Of a DNA stretch of 64,000 nucleotides, positions 45,060 through 56,375 are shown piece after piece. Every line of letters begins with the position of its first letter. Position 1 is the stretch's first letter. The DNA is from Hippopus hippopus (taxonomy: Eukaryota; Mollusca; Bivalvia; Cardiida; Cardiidae), in NCBI GenBank assembly GCA_946811185.2, contig OX328105.1:32863394-32927393 (forward strand). Direction: 5' to 3'. Both the position numbers and the translations under genes were made by a program. Below the pieces are notes generated by a model that was not told where the DNA came from, searched no databases, and saw only the letters and a list, made by a program, of their open reading frames with translations.

Positions 45060-45735
45060 AAAAAAGTACAGTGCTGTCAGACGTCATAGGTGACGTCATT
45101 TTAAACGACTTAGCTGTGAATCCGTTTTTTATTTAGGGGAATTCCCACGAGTGCGTGTATCACTGCATAAACTGCACTAGTCTGTATTATTAACGAGATT
45201 TCGTTAACTACGATCAAAAGAATCTGTCATTAAATTTTGTCGGATTTTGAAACAATTTTTTGTTTAACATGTCTATCAAGCTCGCCAGGGACTCCCTTAG
45301 TAACATTTTTCTGAACTTTTTATTAACGATGATTTATTTTGATGTAAATGGGTTTGTTGAATATTTGAATGAAGAAGGGTTTGTATCATTTTATTTTTCC
45401 CAATTCATGCCACAGAAAAGAACGTTTTTTTCTTCAATAATGTTTTTGAAAACTTCTTGTCAAAATACTATATATTTGTCAGAGTTCATCGATATTAATG
45501 TGGATAATACTTGACTAGATATATTTTATCCATTGGTATTGTCTTGGCATGAATACAAGATAAGAACCTCTTGGGCTAGGTTATTTTTTCCATGAAGTTC
45601 TATTCTCAGTACAGGCTTCTTACAGTTAGATGTGTCAGTCTATGCCGATCACATGTCTGGCACATTTATCGATAAGGCAGTGAAGCGATACAGGGCCATC
45701 ATGACCTTCTTATTTTTGAAAAGGTGCACCCATAA
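45060..45735. other. No recognisable feature
   Basis: Contains one TGACGTCA (45091-45098). An 84-codon frame at 45260-45514 has no recognisable motif and is AT-driven. Confidence 0.35.
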
Positions 45736-45738
45736 TTT

Positions 45739-45997
45739 GGCCTTCAACGTGCGAAAAGGGGCATTCGGACATTTGCGTAAAGTGTCGTTTCGGATCAGCC
45801 TGCGCAGTCCGCGCAGGCTAATCCGAGACGGCACTTTACGACTATATTAGATTTCGTCCTACAGTAGACTTGCGCAAAACAGAAAATTACATAAAAACGG
45901 AAAGTCGTTTCGGATTAGCCTGCGCGGACTGCGCAGGCTGATCCGAAACGACACTTTACGCAAATGCCCGAATGCCCCTTTTCACGTGTTGCAGGCC
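45739..45997 (+). mobile_element. IR-E, complete
   Basis: GGCCTTCAACGTGCGAAAAG to CCTTTTCACGTGTTGCAGGCC. Two strong hairpins occur: TCAGCCTGCGCAG/CGCGCAGGCTAATCCGAGACG and GATTAGCCTGCGCGGAC/GCAGGCTGATCC. The spacer ACTATATTAGATTTCGTCCT gives the orientation. Confidence 0.88.
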
Positions 45998-46139
45998 ATT
46001 TCATAAACCAAAAATAAAACTACAAAAGCTATACTAAAAACAAAAAGAACAGCATATTTGGTATTATTATTCGGGTCTTAATTCTAAATCGAAAATGTCT
46101 GTTGAGTTTATTCGGCGCTCTAACTATTAACACTTAGGC

Positions 46140-46400
46140 TCTTAAATGCGACTTTAGGACGTGCAGTCTGATCTTGGATCTTCTCTGTCCAATCAGGAGA
46201 TAATTTTGTCCCCAAAATAACTTTGAAATAGTAACATTAGGAATTTTTCAATAGGGCTGAAGATTTTATTTAACTTAATTAACAGAATAAGAGTTAAGAC
46301 CATTTTAGCAAAAGATGAGACACTTCAGACCAAAGATCATACTTGACGTTCTATTTAGTCTGATCTTGAATCTACAATGTCCGCAGAAAAACTGAAATCT
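46140..46400. repeat. Decayed A/B hairpin remnants
   Basis: CGTGCAGTCTGATCTTGGAT at about 46159 and TTTAGTCTGATCTTGAATCT at about 46354 are half centres without intact ends. Confidence 0.5.
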
Positions 46401-46609
46401 ATCCTCGGATTTTTGAAGGTTAATGGCCTTATCTGTCATTCTGAAATTAATTGTGTTCTCGAATCTGCGAGATGAAATTTGATTTTTTCTTGTAAAAAGC
46501 TTTTAGTGTTTGAATGGTTTCTAATGAAGTTTTGCATTTGCGACAAATTTTTTGTCATCGTTTTTATTCTCAAAGAGATTTGCACCATTTTTTTTTTTCC
46601 TATTTAGAT

Positions 46610-46860
46610 TTGTTTCGGGTCCTGTGTGGCTCAGTGGTTAAGACATTTGATTTTCAAACAGAAAATAATGAATTTCAAACCTACTTGCAGCGCTGGTCAC
46701 GTGCCTGTGTCCTTGAGCAAGACACTATAGAACTACAGTCATGCACTGATGAACCCTCCCGACCTTTTCCCCCTCCCCACGAAAAACCCGAATAAGTTAA
46801 ACATCCCGGTTATATGACAGAAAAATTGCTGAGTCTGCAATGGCTTGCCCAAGGTCTGGT
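46610..46860 (+). repeat. tRNA-headed SINE copy
   Basis: GTCCTGTGTGGCTCAGTGGT and TAAGACATTTGATTTTCAA resemble a tRNA head; TGTGTCCTTGAGCAAGACAC follows, then CATCCCGGTTATATGACAG. The 3' end is unclear. The following 46870-47280 shows nothing. Confidence 0.55.
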
Positions 46861-47285
46861 GAAAAAATGTGTTTATTGACTGACCTTACCTAGTTTAAGC
46901 GTATCAAATAGAACAGAACTGAATAAAACAGAACGAAAAGCATTTTTACTTCGCGAAATAGTTTCTCACGACTACATGCAGCGAATAAAAATCTGTTTTG
47001 TTTCGTTCGTTGACGATGGCCTTTACAGATCAAATCATAATGAAGTTTTTTGCACTATAGTCATGTACAAGTGACGCAAACAATGTACATGTACATGTAG
47101 TTATAGTTTTTACACCTTGACCGCATTAGTTTATGATCATCGAGTCGAACAAGGTTTGAGAGATTACTGGCCTACAACTGACAATCTTTCCACACCTTTA
47201 ATTAAAGATAATACAGAGTTTAACATTATGGCTGATTAAGTTTGATTTTTGACATTAAACTCTACCACCTCTATAGTAGCTACAG

Positions 47286-47289
<4 letters not shown>

Positions 47290-47357
<68 letters not shown>

Positions 47358-47358
47358 G
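47290..47358. repeat. (GA)n and (CAGA)n microsatellite
   Basis: (GA)n with one GAA interruption, then (CAGA)n. Confidence 0.97.
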
Positions 47359-47725
47359 GATTGTGGCTTGTTTGCTTAAGGGCTAAGGGTGTATTGTGCT
47401 GTTTTATATACGAGACATTAACGCTAATAGTGCGTGTGGAAAATAATGGTAAACAATTGTAAATAACCGAACAAATTGCTTTTACGCTTTTCCATCACCC
47501 TAAAAGACTTGTTATTTAACGTCGCTTTAATTGACATATTCTAAAATTAGGACAGGAACAGGAGCAAGTGCTTGTCTCACGTGACTGCTTCTTTTCCCAC
47601 AATGATTTTTTCCATATCATTCAAAGCAAGCTTTTCCTTATAGATCTACTTATCTATTTCTGCGACGAAGTACCTGAACTAGTTATTGGTATGTTTCATA
47701 ACGGTTTTAACCGATCCTATTAAAC

Positions 47726-47989
47726 GAGCCTTGCTCTGGCAAAAGGGGATTTAATGCATCTCTATGATACATTGTACCAAGCAAGTCATCACATAATTAT
47801 GGATCCATGAAATCCGTTTTGTCTAATAACCAACTAAATAATGAGGTAGAATGGTCCATGGATATGCACAAAATTAACAATTAGCAAAAAGTAGCGATCC
47901 ATGTCAGCCCGCGCGGAATGCGCAGGCTGACATGGGCCGATACTTTTTCTTAGATGCATTAAACCCCCTTTATAGAGAACATGGCTCAT
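47726..47989 (+). mobile_element. IR-C foldback element
   Basis: CGAGCCTTGCTCTGGCAAAA to GAGAACATGGCTCATTTG. The hairpin is ATCCATGTCAGCCCGCGCGG/GCGCAGGCTGACATGGGCCG. All internal markers are present. Confidence 0.85.
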
Positions 47990-48164
47990 TTGTTTTTGAC
48001 TCTTAGAACGTGGTGTGGTGTGACTTTATAAGGATTTACTCTGCATTATTCCGGATCAAAACGTTTTTTAAAAAGAAATAATCTTCTTTCTATCAAATCC
48101 AAATGCATTATAACACCTGCATTGTTTTTGCCTGCTATTGGGCCTTTAACAAGGTCATATTTTT

Positions 48165-49077
48165 CATAGGAGTCCGTAGTTTGATTCCAGGCACTCATAG
48201 ACTATATATTATAAACAAGGGATTTAACTGTATGCAGCCCGTTACTCGCCCCCGGTTACAAAAAACAACGTATCTTTTCTATCCCATCAGTTATTCTCCT
48301 ATTTTTTTCTACAGCTGAGAGCTAAAACATTTTTCTACCAGAAAAACACAACTGTTTGTCAGTGGCTAATGCAGTTTGGCTGATACATTCGCTCGAACTT
48401 GTAAACTCGCTCAAAAATCTGCGCCATTGACACGGGTTCGTACATCCGTTTTCAAGATATAAAATGCACTTTACATCCAATGAAACGCAGCATTAGCGGC
48501 ACCCACCCTTTAAACATGTTTAAAAATACTACTGACCTATAGTCTTTATCTTCAATAACGGCGAAACGCCTCAGAATTCGTTGAATTTGTGATCCACGTT
48601 CTTATTTCGAACAGCTGCAGCCATCTTCTGTCGTGTGACATTGTTTGGAACGAGAAATTTCATCGGTTGATATGTACTAACAGTCGTGAATTCAACCAAT
48701 CAAATTTCGTACAGCTGTTCACACCTTTTGTCACGTGACAGTACGGTGACACTGTTTGGAACGAGAAATTTCATTGGTTTATATGCGCGAACGTCAGTAT
48801 GGAATGTACGAACCCGTGTCAATGGCGAAGATTTTTGAGCGAGTTTACAAGTTCGAGCGAATGTATCAGCCAGACTGCATTAGCCACTGACAAACAGTTG
48901 TGTTTTTCTGGTAGAAAAATGTTTTGGCTCTCAGCTGTAGAAAAAATTAGGAGAATAACTGATGGGGTAGAAAAGATACGTTGTTTTTTTGTAACCGGGG
49001 GCGAGTAACGGGCTGCATATAGTTAAATCCCTTGTTTTAGTCTATGGGTGATAGGAGTCAAACTACGGACCCCTATG
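48165..49077 (-). mobile_element. Element G2, long-TIR hAT-like
   Basis: The whole of G1 is repeated in the opposite orientation: CATAGGAGTCCGTAGTTTGA at the left, TCAAACTACGGACCCCTATG at the right, and the middle inverted relative to 17019-17931 (CACTTTACATCCAATGAAAC precedes TTTCATCGGTTGATATGTAC). It is flanked by ATATTTTT at 48157-48164 and 49078-49085. Same size as G1 within a few bases and no transposase. Confidence 0.87.
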
Positions 49078-49297
49078 ATATTTTTGAGAAAGGCTCTCTT
49101 CAAATATCATCATTTATCCTGCAATAGTCACTCTATTTTTATTTCAAAAATCAGTATAGAATTACCTCCCTTTTGTCAAATTTTACTGAATACACATTAG
49201 AGTAATTGTTTTAAGGAGAATTTCAGAAAAAGAAAAACAGCGTCTGAAATCATTGAAAATATAACTGCTGTATTTCTGTTAATCAATTCAAATTATA

Positions 49298-49555
49298 GCT
49301 ATACCGTGTGAAAAGGGGGTTGCATGCTTCTACTAGAAGTAACAACTCGGGTTAGCCTGCACAGTCCGCGCAGGCTGACTTGGGTCGAACTTCTTTGCCT
49401 TAGGGGTGTTTTTCTTTTTGCACGTTCAAGGACAATTTTACCTCATGATTCAGTCAGTTGTTAGACAAAATGGATTTAATGACTCTATAATTATGCAAAG
49501 ACTTGCTGGGTATAATGCATCACGGACTTGCGTTATATACCCCCTTATCCAGACT
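49298..49555 (-). mobile_element. IR-C foldback element
   Basis: GCTATACCGTGTGAAAAGGG, hairpin GGGTTAGCCTGCACAGTCCG/CGCAGGCTGACTTGGGTCG, and CTCATGATTCAGTCAGTTGT to ATACCCCCTTATCCAG. Both ends are eroded. Confidence 0.75.
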
Positions 49556-49559
49556 CCTT

Positions 49560-51215
49560 TTTTTTGCACTGAACTGGTAGCATTATCCATGCTTAATCTT
49601 AAAGAGAATGGAAAATATAATTATACAGGCTGCTAAATTCACCAATCTATACGTCTCTTTAACTTTCCCTTTTACCAAGTGTAAATGGGTATAATGTAAA
49701 GTCGAAAAAATGAGTTCGAAGAAAATAGAGATCGGACTCCTCGAAAGTACAGGCTAACCTTCCACTCTTCTGGCAAAAGACAAGTGAGGTCGAGATAACA
49801 CGAGAATCCTTGAAGAGTACTACGAAATTTACACCTAAAAAATCGTTGACCACGCAAATATGGTACAAGATTACGCTTTTACACGACAAACGTGCCAAGG
49901 TAATTTTCATGATTTACGGTAACCAGGGCGACGCCGCACTAGTTATACTAACCTTGCACCTGCAGACGTAAGCTCATCAATACGCTCGTCACAACTCGAC
50001 CAATTCCATCTACATCTAAACTGGTCCCTATCAACTGGGTTTCCAATCAGACTACTTTCCGTCACATGATCTTGTAGATGGCGGCGCGCAGGAAGTATTT
50101 TAACAAACAACTACACTGACGTTCTTTACATTTACACGTAGCGATGTATCAGAAAAAGCACCCAACCCAATGTGCGTGAATAAACTGTTTTTCAATGGAA
50201 TATATATTTAGAACGATTTCGATTGTACACTGTGGTTTCTGAATTTCTTTCTTAGAGGACTCTGTCTAAAATAGTGGTAAAGCGGTCTTCTCCCTGCTAA
50301 GAATTGTAAGGTGTATGTGAATATCATTCCACATGATACAGCCAAGGGATAATTCAGTGACAATAATTTCGTCAGATACGCCCTCCGTAAGGGGAGTTCA
50401 TTTTATAGACAGAGGTGACCGAGACGTTGTGAAAGAAGAGAATCGGTCAAATTATGTTAAGGTATAATGGTGAGTTACGCCATTAAATTATGCGTCAACT
50501 TGTACATAGTTTCAAGACGAGACTAAAAAATCGGGCGTAAGTTGACTTCTGAATCAAAATTTTACAGGATTCCCTCCTTTTGCAATAATGTTTTCAAAGA
50601 CAAATCTAAACATTCTAGCCAAATTCAGTTTGTCGTCTGCTGCAGCTATCAATTTCAAGTCTAAAATATTGTCAACTGGAGAGAGTTGAGCAGTCGTCTG
50701 CTTGTACCGATATATAATTCCGGGGATCGACTCGTTTTGTTGAATCATGACAGCATGTACGTTATGGGAGAAAATTGAAGAAAATTGAACCAGACGTTCT
50801 TTGGTCGAACGCGTGCTTTTGTCGGTCTTCACTTAATGACATCGGCTCATTGTAGCGCTCTTACAGTTCGTTTATACGACGGGAACATAATTGATACCGA
50901 CCGGGTCTTGAAAGAACTGTCCCGAAACGTAGAGCGCTTCTAACTTTTACAGGGGGCTATTTGGGTTTTTATGTCCAAATAAAAATTTATTATAAAACAA
51001 CGAGAGCTACAACTAGATATATTTTCTTTGCAATCGTATAAACTGAACATTTACATTCAGCGAAAGGAGTAAAATTCTGGGCATCTAAATAAGGGCATAG
51101 TCGTTTTGCAATCGGTAACTCCGTCTATTTTTATTACATCAGAAATGACGTCATTATACTAATTTGACGTAATAGGCAAGGGTTCTCAGTTGTTTTTTTG
51201 AAGGACATTTCCGAA
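49560..51215. other. Mostly unique sequence
   Basis: A D-type right half occurs at about 50565-50690 (CAATAATGTTTTCAAAGACA, CAGTTTGTCGTCTGCTGCAG, AGTCTAAAATATTGTC). GTAGATGGCGGCGCGCAGG at about 50075 is a CpG-rich start-like context, but only 13 codons are open. One TGACGTCA lies at 51146-51153. Otherwise nothing is recognised. Confidence 0.45.
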
Positions 51216-51219
51216 AAAA

Positions 51220-51300
51220 AAAACAGAGCGCCTCCAGTCAGGGTCGAACCTAGGGCCGCTAGGTTTCGAATCCTTAACCATTACCACTGAACCAAACGAC
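51220..51300 (-). repeat. tRNA-like SINE head
   Basis: The minus strand reads GTTTGGTTCAGTGGTAATGG (A-box type) and CCTAGGTTCGACCCTGACTG (B-box type), with an intervening anticodon-like region. No body or tail follows. Confidence 0.5.
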
Positions 51301-51314
51301 AAGATCCTTTTTCC

Positions 51315-51495
51315 AAATTGAAATCATTTGCAGACTATAAATTAAATGTGGCTTAACTACTGAAATTTGTCCAAGAACGGATAGAAACATTGCGGAAAAG
51401 GAGAAAATGCTGGTTACCAGCATTTTCTCCTTTTCCCACATTTTTTTTCAAAAGTTCTTTTCCCCTGCATCGTTGAAACACAGGATTATGGGAAA
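51315..51495 (-). mobile_element. IR-D, core intact
   Basis: AATTGAAATCATTTGCAGAC, GCGGAAAAGGAGAAAATGCT with its perfect mirror, and ATCGTTGAAACACAGGATTA. Left and right termini are lost. Confidence 0.7.
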
Positions 51496-51499
51496 AGGG

Positions 51500-53440
51500 A
51501 GAGATCATGGAAATGTTTTTCAACAATATGGAATGGAAATACTCCAAGTATGTGAAAAGTAGTAATGCTTTGAGGCAATTGTTCCCCAACCCCTCTCATG
51601 TTTTTAAAATCTGTCAATTGCAGGGACGCATTAAGTAATATTCCTAATACGCCTTCATCAGTTAACAACGTTTATTTTCTTAAGAAAGGAAGGAAAGATT
51701 CATTACAAGAACACGTAGAGCGCTCTATTATTTTGTTTTATTTCCATCTCAGGCGGCCATCTTGATCAGTGGCGCGGATCAATTTAATGGCCTTATACCT
51801 GCCAAAGGTCAAAAAGCTGTCCGTAAACGCAACCCGATACATCAACTGCTAAATAAATGAAATGAAAATTTCTAGTCTATAATAAACATCCAGATACATG
51901 TATTCTGATCTCACAGTTCTTTACATCGGAAAATCTTACTGTATCGGATATTGTAGATTCTCTATCAGTCTTCAAAGAACGTGCAGTCTGATCGTTATCT
52001 AAACTTTCTCAAGAATGCTAAGAGTTGCGCTTAAAAGTTTAAGGGTTGATTTATGACAGACGCAATGGGGAATCAACAAAAGATGTTGGCGAACCTTTCT
52101 GGCGTAATCGAACCAGTATTAGTGATTTTGTTAAATGGATTCTTTACGATCGAAATAATCTTCCGTTTACTTTGAACCAATATAAACAATTGGTACATTA
52201 ATAGTATAAAATGATATCATAATGTGTCTGCAGTCCAAAGGCACCAGTTAACACAAAATCGCCTCTTCGCCGTCTTAACACCCATATTTTAGTCTGCTGT
52301 CGTTACAGACTTTAACCGGAAGTGAAGACCACATGGCGATAATATTTATGTACCTCCGCGATGAGAAGTAGATCTTATATGTTAATCCATTCCATACTAA
52401 TATTTGTTTAGATTCAGCAAGAAACAGTAATTATGTTAAGTGACGTCTGTCTTGGTATTTTTGTTGCATAATTGATTGGACAAAAAAGATGACCTTCTTT
52501 GCGGTCGATGCAGAAAGCTTAAAGAAATGTTAATAGCCAACCCAGATTATGCAGTAAGTTTTGAAGTTAGGTAAATATGATAATGATAGTCTATACATCA
52601 TGAAACTAAGATTTTGCGTGGAACTCAGATACGAAATATTTAATTTAGTTCTATGGTATTTAACGCTGATTTTAACATTATTTCAATTGCATCGCGAAGA
52701 TCAGTTAATCTATTTATGCTTCGCCAGTTCTTTAGACACAGTAGTAGGAAAGAACTCGCGCTTAAAAGCACAGATAGTTACTTCATGTAAACATGTAATT
52801 TCAATGACAAAACAATTCTTAGTATCTGATGGAATACAAAAGCAACGTACTTGAGTACTAAATGGGTATCACAGCATGATATTGGAACAACTTTATTTTT
52901 GTATTTGCACAGGGAAAAATAAATATGAATTACTAATATTTCTAGCACTCGCATTCGCAGAGGTCAGGCAGTGTTGATAACGTGCTCCCATTAGGCCTGT
53001 TGAATGTCGGTAGCTAATCTTTTGAGTTCGACAGCTTGACGATATTTAGAACCACTCTCAATGATTTCTCCTGTAACATGTTTTTATCTCTCGGAATAAT
53101 TTCAAATTGAAGTCCGTGTGGAATCTTATGATTAAAAGCTTCAAAAAAGCACTTAAATTCTCAGTCATTCTTAGTATGTCATACATTGAAAGGCTTCAAG
53201 CAAAGACCAGTTCAAGAAAGCTCTAAATTGAACTATTGCTCGAAATGCTAGACCTAAATCACAGAGAATATACTCGTTTTGAACAACACCTCCATTTGAT
53301 ACATTTCTTAAAAAACCTTTCCTGTACCATTACGTCATAGTTTTGGCGTATTAAAGGAAAATGGCTGAAACAAAAAAGGTTTTAAAGTCTCAAATTTGAG
53401 AGCATGCATTTGAAATATTGAAGCCGATTACAGGCGAAGA
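51500..53440. other. No recognisable feature
   Basis: Mainly unique AT-rich sequence. A decayed A-like segment (GCTAAATAAATGAAATGAAA, ACGTGCAGTCTGATCG) lies at about 51850-52045. The 97-codon frame at 52561-52854 shows no domain I know. Confidence 0.4.
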
Positions 53441-53575
53441 AGGGATTTATTTGGCATCCGCAACCTCTAACCAAAAGTATCCCAAGCTTTTACGCTACAT
53501 TTATTTTTGTCGTGTGCAAATGCTTCCAATTTGTTGATGGTCTAAATTTTATCGTCTGGTAAAGAATTAAAGGAG
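53440..53575 (+). repeat. IR-D right half
   Basis: TTTTGTCGTGTGCAAATGCT, AATTTGTTGATGGTCTAAAT and GTCTGGTAAAGAATTAA, without the hairpin. Confidence 0.55.
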
Positions 53576-53805
53576 AAACATCTTTGCCAGAGTGCTTTAA
53601 ACCCTTCGATTGCCTGTCTCAAGTTAGGTCTTTTTGCAGACAGCATAGCTAAATGTCAGAAAACACGTGATATGCGACAATTAAATGCATGATCGTAATT
53701 CTGTTGTCCTTTAGTTTGTTTCATGACCTTAAAATACTTTGAAATTGATACCATAGTGTTTATTTTTAATAGAAGGAAAACATCCTATTTTTTTTTAACT
53801 ACACA

Positions 53806-53979
53806 ATGGCGTTAAGTGTCATAAGAAGCGTAAATGGATTAGATCAATCTCTGAAAGAGGGCGTTAACAAAAGATATCTCAAAGCCAAAGCGCTTCAATC
53901 GATGGATGTTGTAAGACTACAGATAAAAGAACCGTGTTTGCACTATGCCAACCTTTACCCTTCTAAATTAGAATTCTAA
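53806..53979 (+). CDS. Possible first exon, unknown protein
   Basis: A 57-codon frame opens at ACAATGGCG (A at -3, G at +4) after a T-rich tract. It begins MALSVIRSVNGLDQSLKEGV, is rich in charged helix-type residues and carries no repeat signature. A strong donor, GTT|GTAAGA, lies at 53911 in phase 0. If used, the exon would be 53806-53910 and would pair with the candidate at 54651-54881. It may equally be chance. I do not recognise the protein. Confidence 0.22.
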   Translation: MALSVIRSVNGLDQSLKEGVNKRYLKAKALQSMDVVRLQIKEPCLHYANLYPSKLEF

Positions 53980-54130
53980 AGCTAGCCAACCATTGTCTAG
54001 GGACTAAACTTATGTATTGGATGGGTGTAAACTATCTAAACTATTATTCAGGAATCGAAGAGATCAGTCAGAGTTCAGTCTGTATGAAAGTGCAGACTGA
54101 TCTTTGTTTGAATTCTTCCCACAATATAAG

Positions 54131-54325
54131 TGATTGTCTCTTTCACTACTGATCATTGGTACGACGTTTCTAATGTTGGAAAGCAGCAAGTGGCTTAGGA
54201 AGAATATTGTGAGAAGTACTCGTTAGAGAAACTTCAGGAAAGCATGGATAGGTGCACTGACCGCCACGATATAACTGCAATAATTTTGAAATCTGCGTTA
54301 AACACCATACAATCAATCAATCAGT
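54131..54325 (+). repeat. SINE body and tail
   Basis: GATCATTGGTACGACGTTTC, AGCATGGATAGGTGCACTGA, CGCCACGATATAACTGCAAT and AAACACCATACAATCAATC match the 23-kb SINE. It is truncated at the 5' end, a common outcome of retroposition. If the flanking exon candidates are real, it sits in their intron. Confidence 0.75.
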
Positions 54326-54650
54326 GGTTATAGCACAAAGGGTGCTAGTTGAAAATATTATTGAAACAGCTTCAATTGAAATGTACCGTCCGAACTTCCC
54401 GGTTTCATTGTAAAAAAGCATTGCATTTAACTGGAATTTGCCACAATGGCCATCAAGAAACACAGAATGTTCTAGAAAATAATTTTACCCGACAAAAGAC
54501 ACATTTCATGATGCTGTTTTGATCTAAAATAAAGTCTTCCCTCCGAAAGGTCAAACTGTTGTGTGGAAAATGCAGCTGTATTGAACATAATAATTGAAGC
54601 ACAATGTAATAGTATATTCTTTTCTCTATTGTCTACCTAAATTTGGTGAG

Positions 54651-54881
54651 TTGTGGCCTCTGAACAAGTGCATTCATCGGCGCCACATAAACAGACAGCC
54701 TAAGCAACCAATCCAACATGTACAACAATATCACCCTAGCACACCAATGAATGTGCTAATTTCTGAGGCATCCGATATTTCAAAAATATTGTCTGGTGAA
54801 GCGGCTGCTGATGAATTTGTTGCAATTAGGCATATTTTATATGGACCGTCAGTTAGAGAGAAAGAATCCAGAAACAAAGAG
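54651..54881 (+). CDS. Possible internal exon, unknown protein
   Basis: An open phase-0 block between a pyrimidine-rich acceptor (TATTCTTTTCTCTATTGTCT ... GTGAG) and a donor GAG|GTATGAG at 54882. It reads from LWPLNKCIHRRHINRQPKQP to DEFVAIRHILYGPSVREKES. It shows no repeat family and is Gln/His-rich then acidic. No homologue comes to mind, and no consistent third exon could be fixed downstream. Confidence 0.22.
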
Positions 54882-55274
54882 GTATGAGTCTAACAACCTA
54901 TCTCTCTTTTTTTCTATTGCAAGCCCTTGACCCCTTTTTTTTTTGTGTGTGTGTGTTATTTTCGACGACTTGTATTCTTATTGGCATGGAGGCTACAAAG
55001 TCTTGTTCAACGCAATCATTTCTAATGCAAAAAGTGCACCGCGCTCTGGCTCCAATACTCGGATCAAGCTGAGTCGAAAAACTGTGTCAAAAATATCTGA
55101 AAGGTTACCTACCCTCCTGGTATGGGTTTTCCTTTTGATAGTTAACAACTATCGTCAAATTGAAGTACAAGTAAAGGTCTTCAGTAGCAGAGAATGCCAA
55201 ACTTTTCGCACGACGACCACGACACAGATGCACACGACGGTATGATAAAACTTCGACATTTTCTTCAAAAACAA

Positions 55275-55402
55275 CCGAACTTGCAATACAGGTAGATCCA
55301 AAAGCTGATTCCAGTAATAACGTTATTCGAACCAAGAGCCTTTCCCTATACAGCCTCTCACACATACATTGTATCTTCAACAATGTAATCCTCCTTACGC
55401 AA
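55275..55402. repeat. 128-bp duplicated segment, copy 1
   Basis: Runs from CCGAACTTGCAATACAGGTA to CTCCTTACGCAA. Copy 2 is at 56248-56375 with the same length and only two differences seen. Confidence 0.95.
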
Positions 55403-55889
55403 AGTCACAAGAAGACAAAGGTTGTAATATTTGTAAGTACATGTATATTAATCGGTCGGCGTGAGCCGGACGATTAGAGAGATCACAAATTTCGAAAACC
55501 CGTCATCTGAGGGCAAACTGATGTAACCGCAACTTGTAACAGCATTCACTTACAACATTACAACGCTTAACAAGCCTGTCGTGACCTTATTATGTTTACT
55601 ACTTTCGGTTGAGCGCAAGAATGAGTAAACAGTCCTAGTAAGGAGGCGTCAAGTAATCCAGTTGTCAACTTTTCAATTATGCAATAAACGGCGATTACAA
55701 TTTGTTTAGCGTTGAATTTTGTCATAATACCAACATAATCAAAATGTCTAGCGAACAGAAATTGAAAAACTCGCTGCAGTTTACTTTCAAAACAGTTATC
55801 AGAAATGGGGTCAGTGATAATGAGTAATTTATGAATGAAACGAGAGCGAATCAAGTGAATCGCGTGATGTAAACACATTCTGTAGTCGT

Positions 55890-55980
55890 CGACTGTCCAT
55901 CTTATTCGGCAAACTTCGAGTGGGTCGTTGATCACCTATATACGTAGTTACGGGATCGGCCGAGTTGTGACGAGTGTTGT
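55890..55980 (-). other. Protein-like motif, copy 3
   Basis: The minus frame reads VINDPLEVCRIR, comparable with FINGSSEVCRIR and LIKGSPEVRRM at 33-34 kb. It begins right after an AG (TATATAG|GTG) and beside ATCGGCCGAGTTGTGACGAG on +. Otherwise 55410-56240 has nothing recognised. Confidence 0.25.
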
Positions 55981-56247
55981 CCGTCTATGTTGCGGGTGTT
56001 GAAAAGTTCATGGGTCATCTAGGGTTGGAGCAAAGATAAAATCGCTACAGAAGGGAGTTTGTAAGGAAAATTGCTTTAAAGAATGTAAGAATTTAGATTG
56101 TACTGCTTTAGAGCAAAGTGATGTAAATGCAACTCGTAACAGGCGTATGTTTAAAATAGTGATTGGCTGTGGGTTGTTTAACGCTAATGAAGCAAAAAAA
56201 TGTGAAGCTGTGAGGGAAAGGGATGTTAAGTTGTGTAAGGGTTATGA

Positions 56248-56375
56248 CCGAACTTACAATACAGGTAGATCCAAGAGCTGATTCCAGTAATAACGTTATT
56301 CGAACCAAGAGCCTTTCCCTATACAGCCTCTCACACATACATTGTATCTTCAACAATGTAATCCTCCTTACGCAA
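56248..56375. repeat. 128-bp duplicated segment, copy 2
   Basis: As copy 1, with ACTTACAATA for ACTTGCAATA and CCAAGAGC for CCAAAAGC. Its right edge is the left edge of an IR-D element. Confidence 0.95.

Noticed and set aside
45260..45514. 84-codon frame as a membrane protein
   Set aside because: Phe/Ile-rich content is expected from AT-rich DNA; no motif, conservation or splice context.
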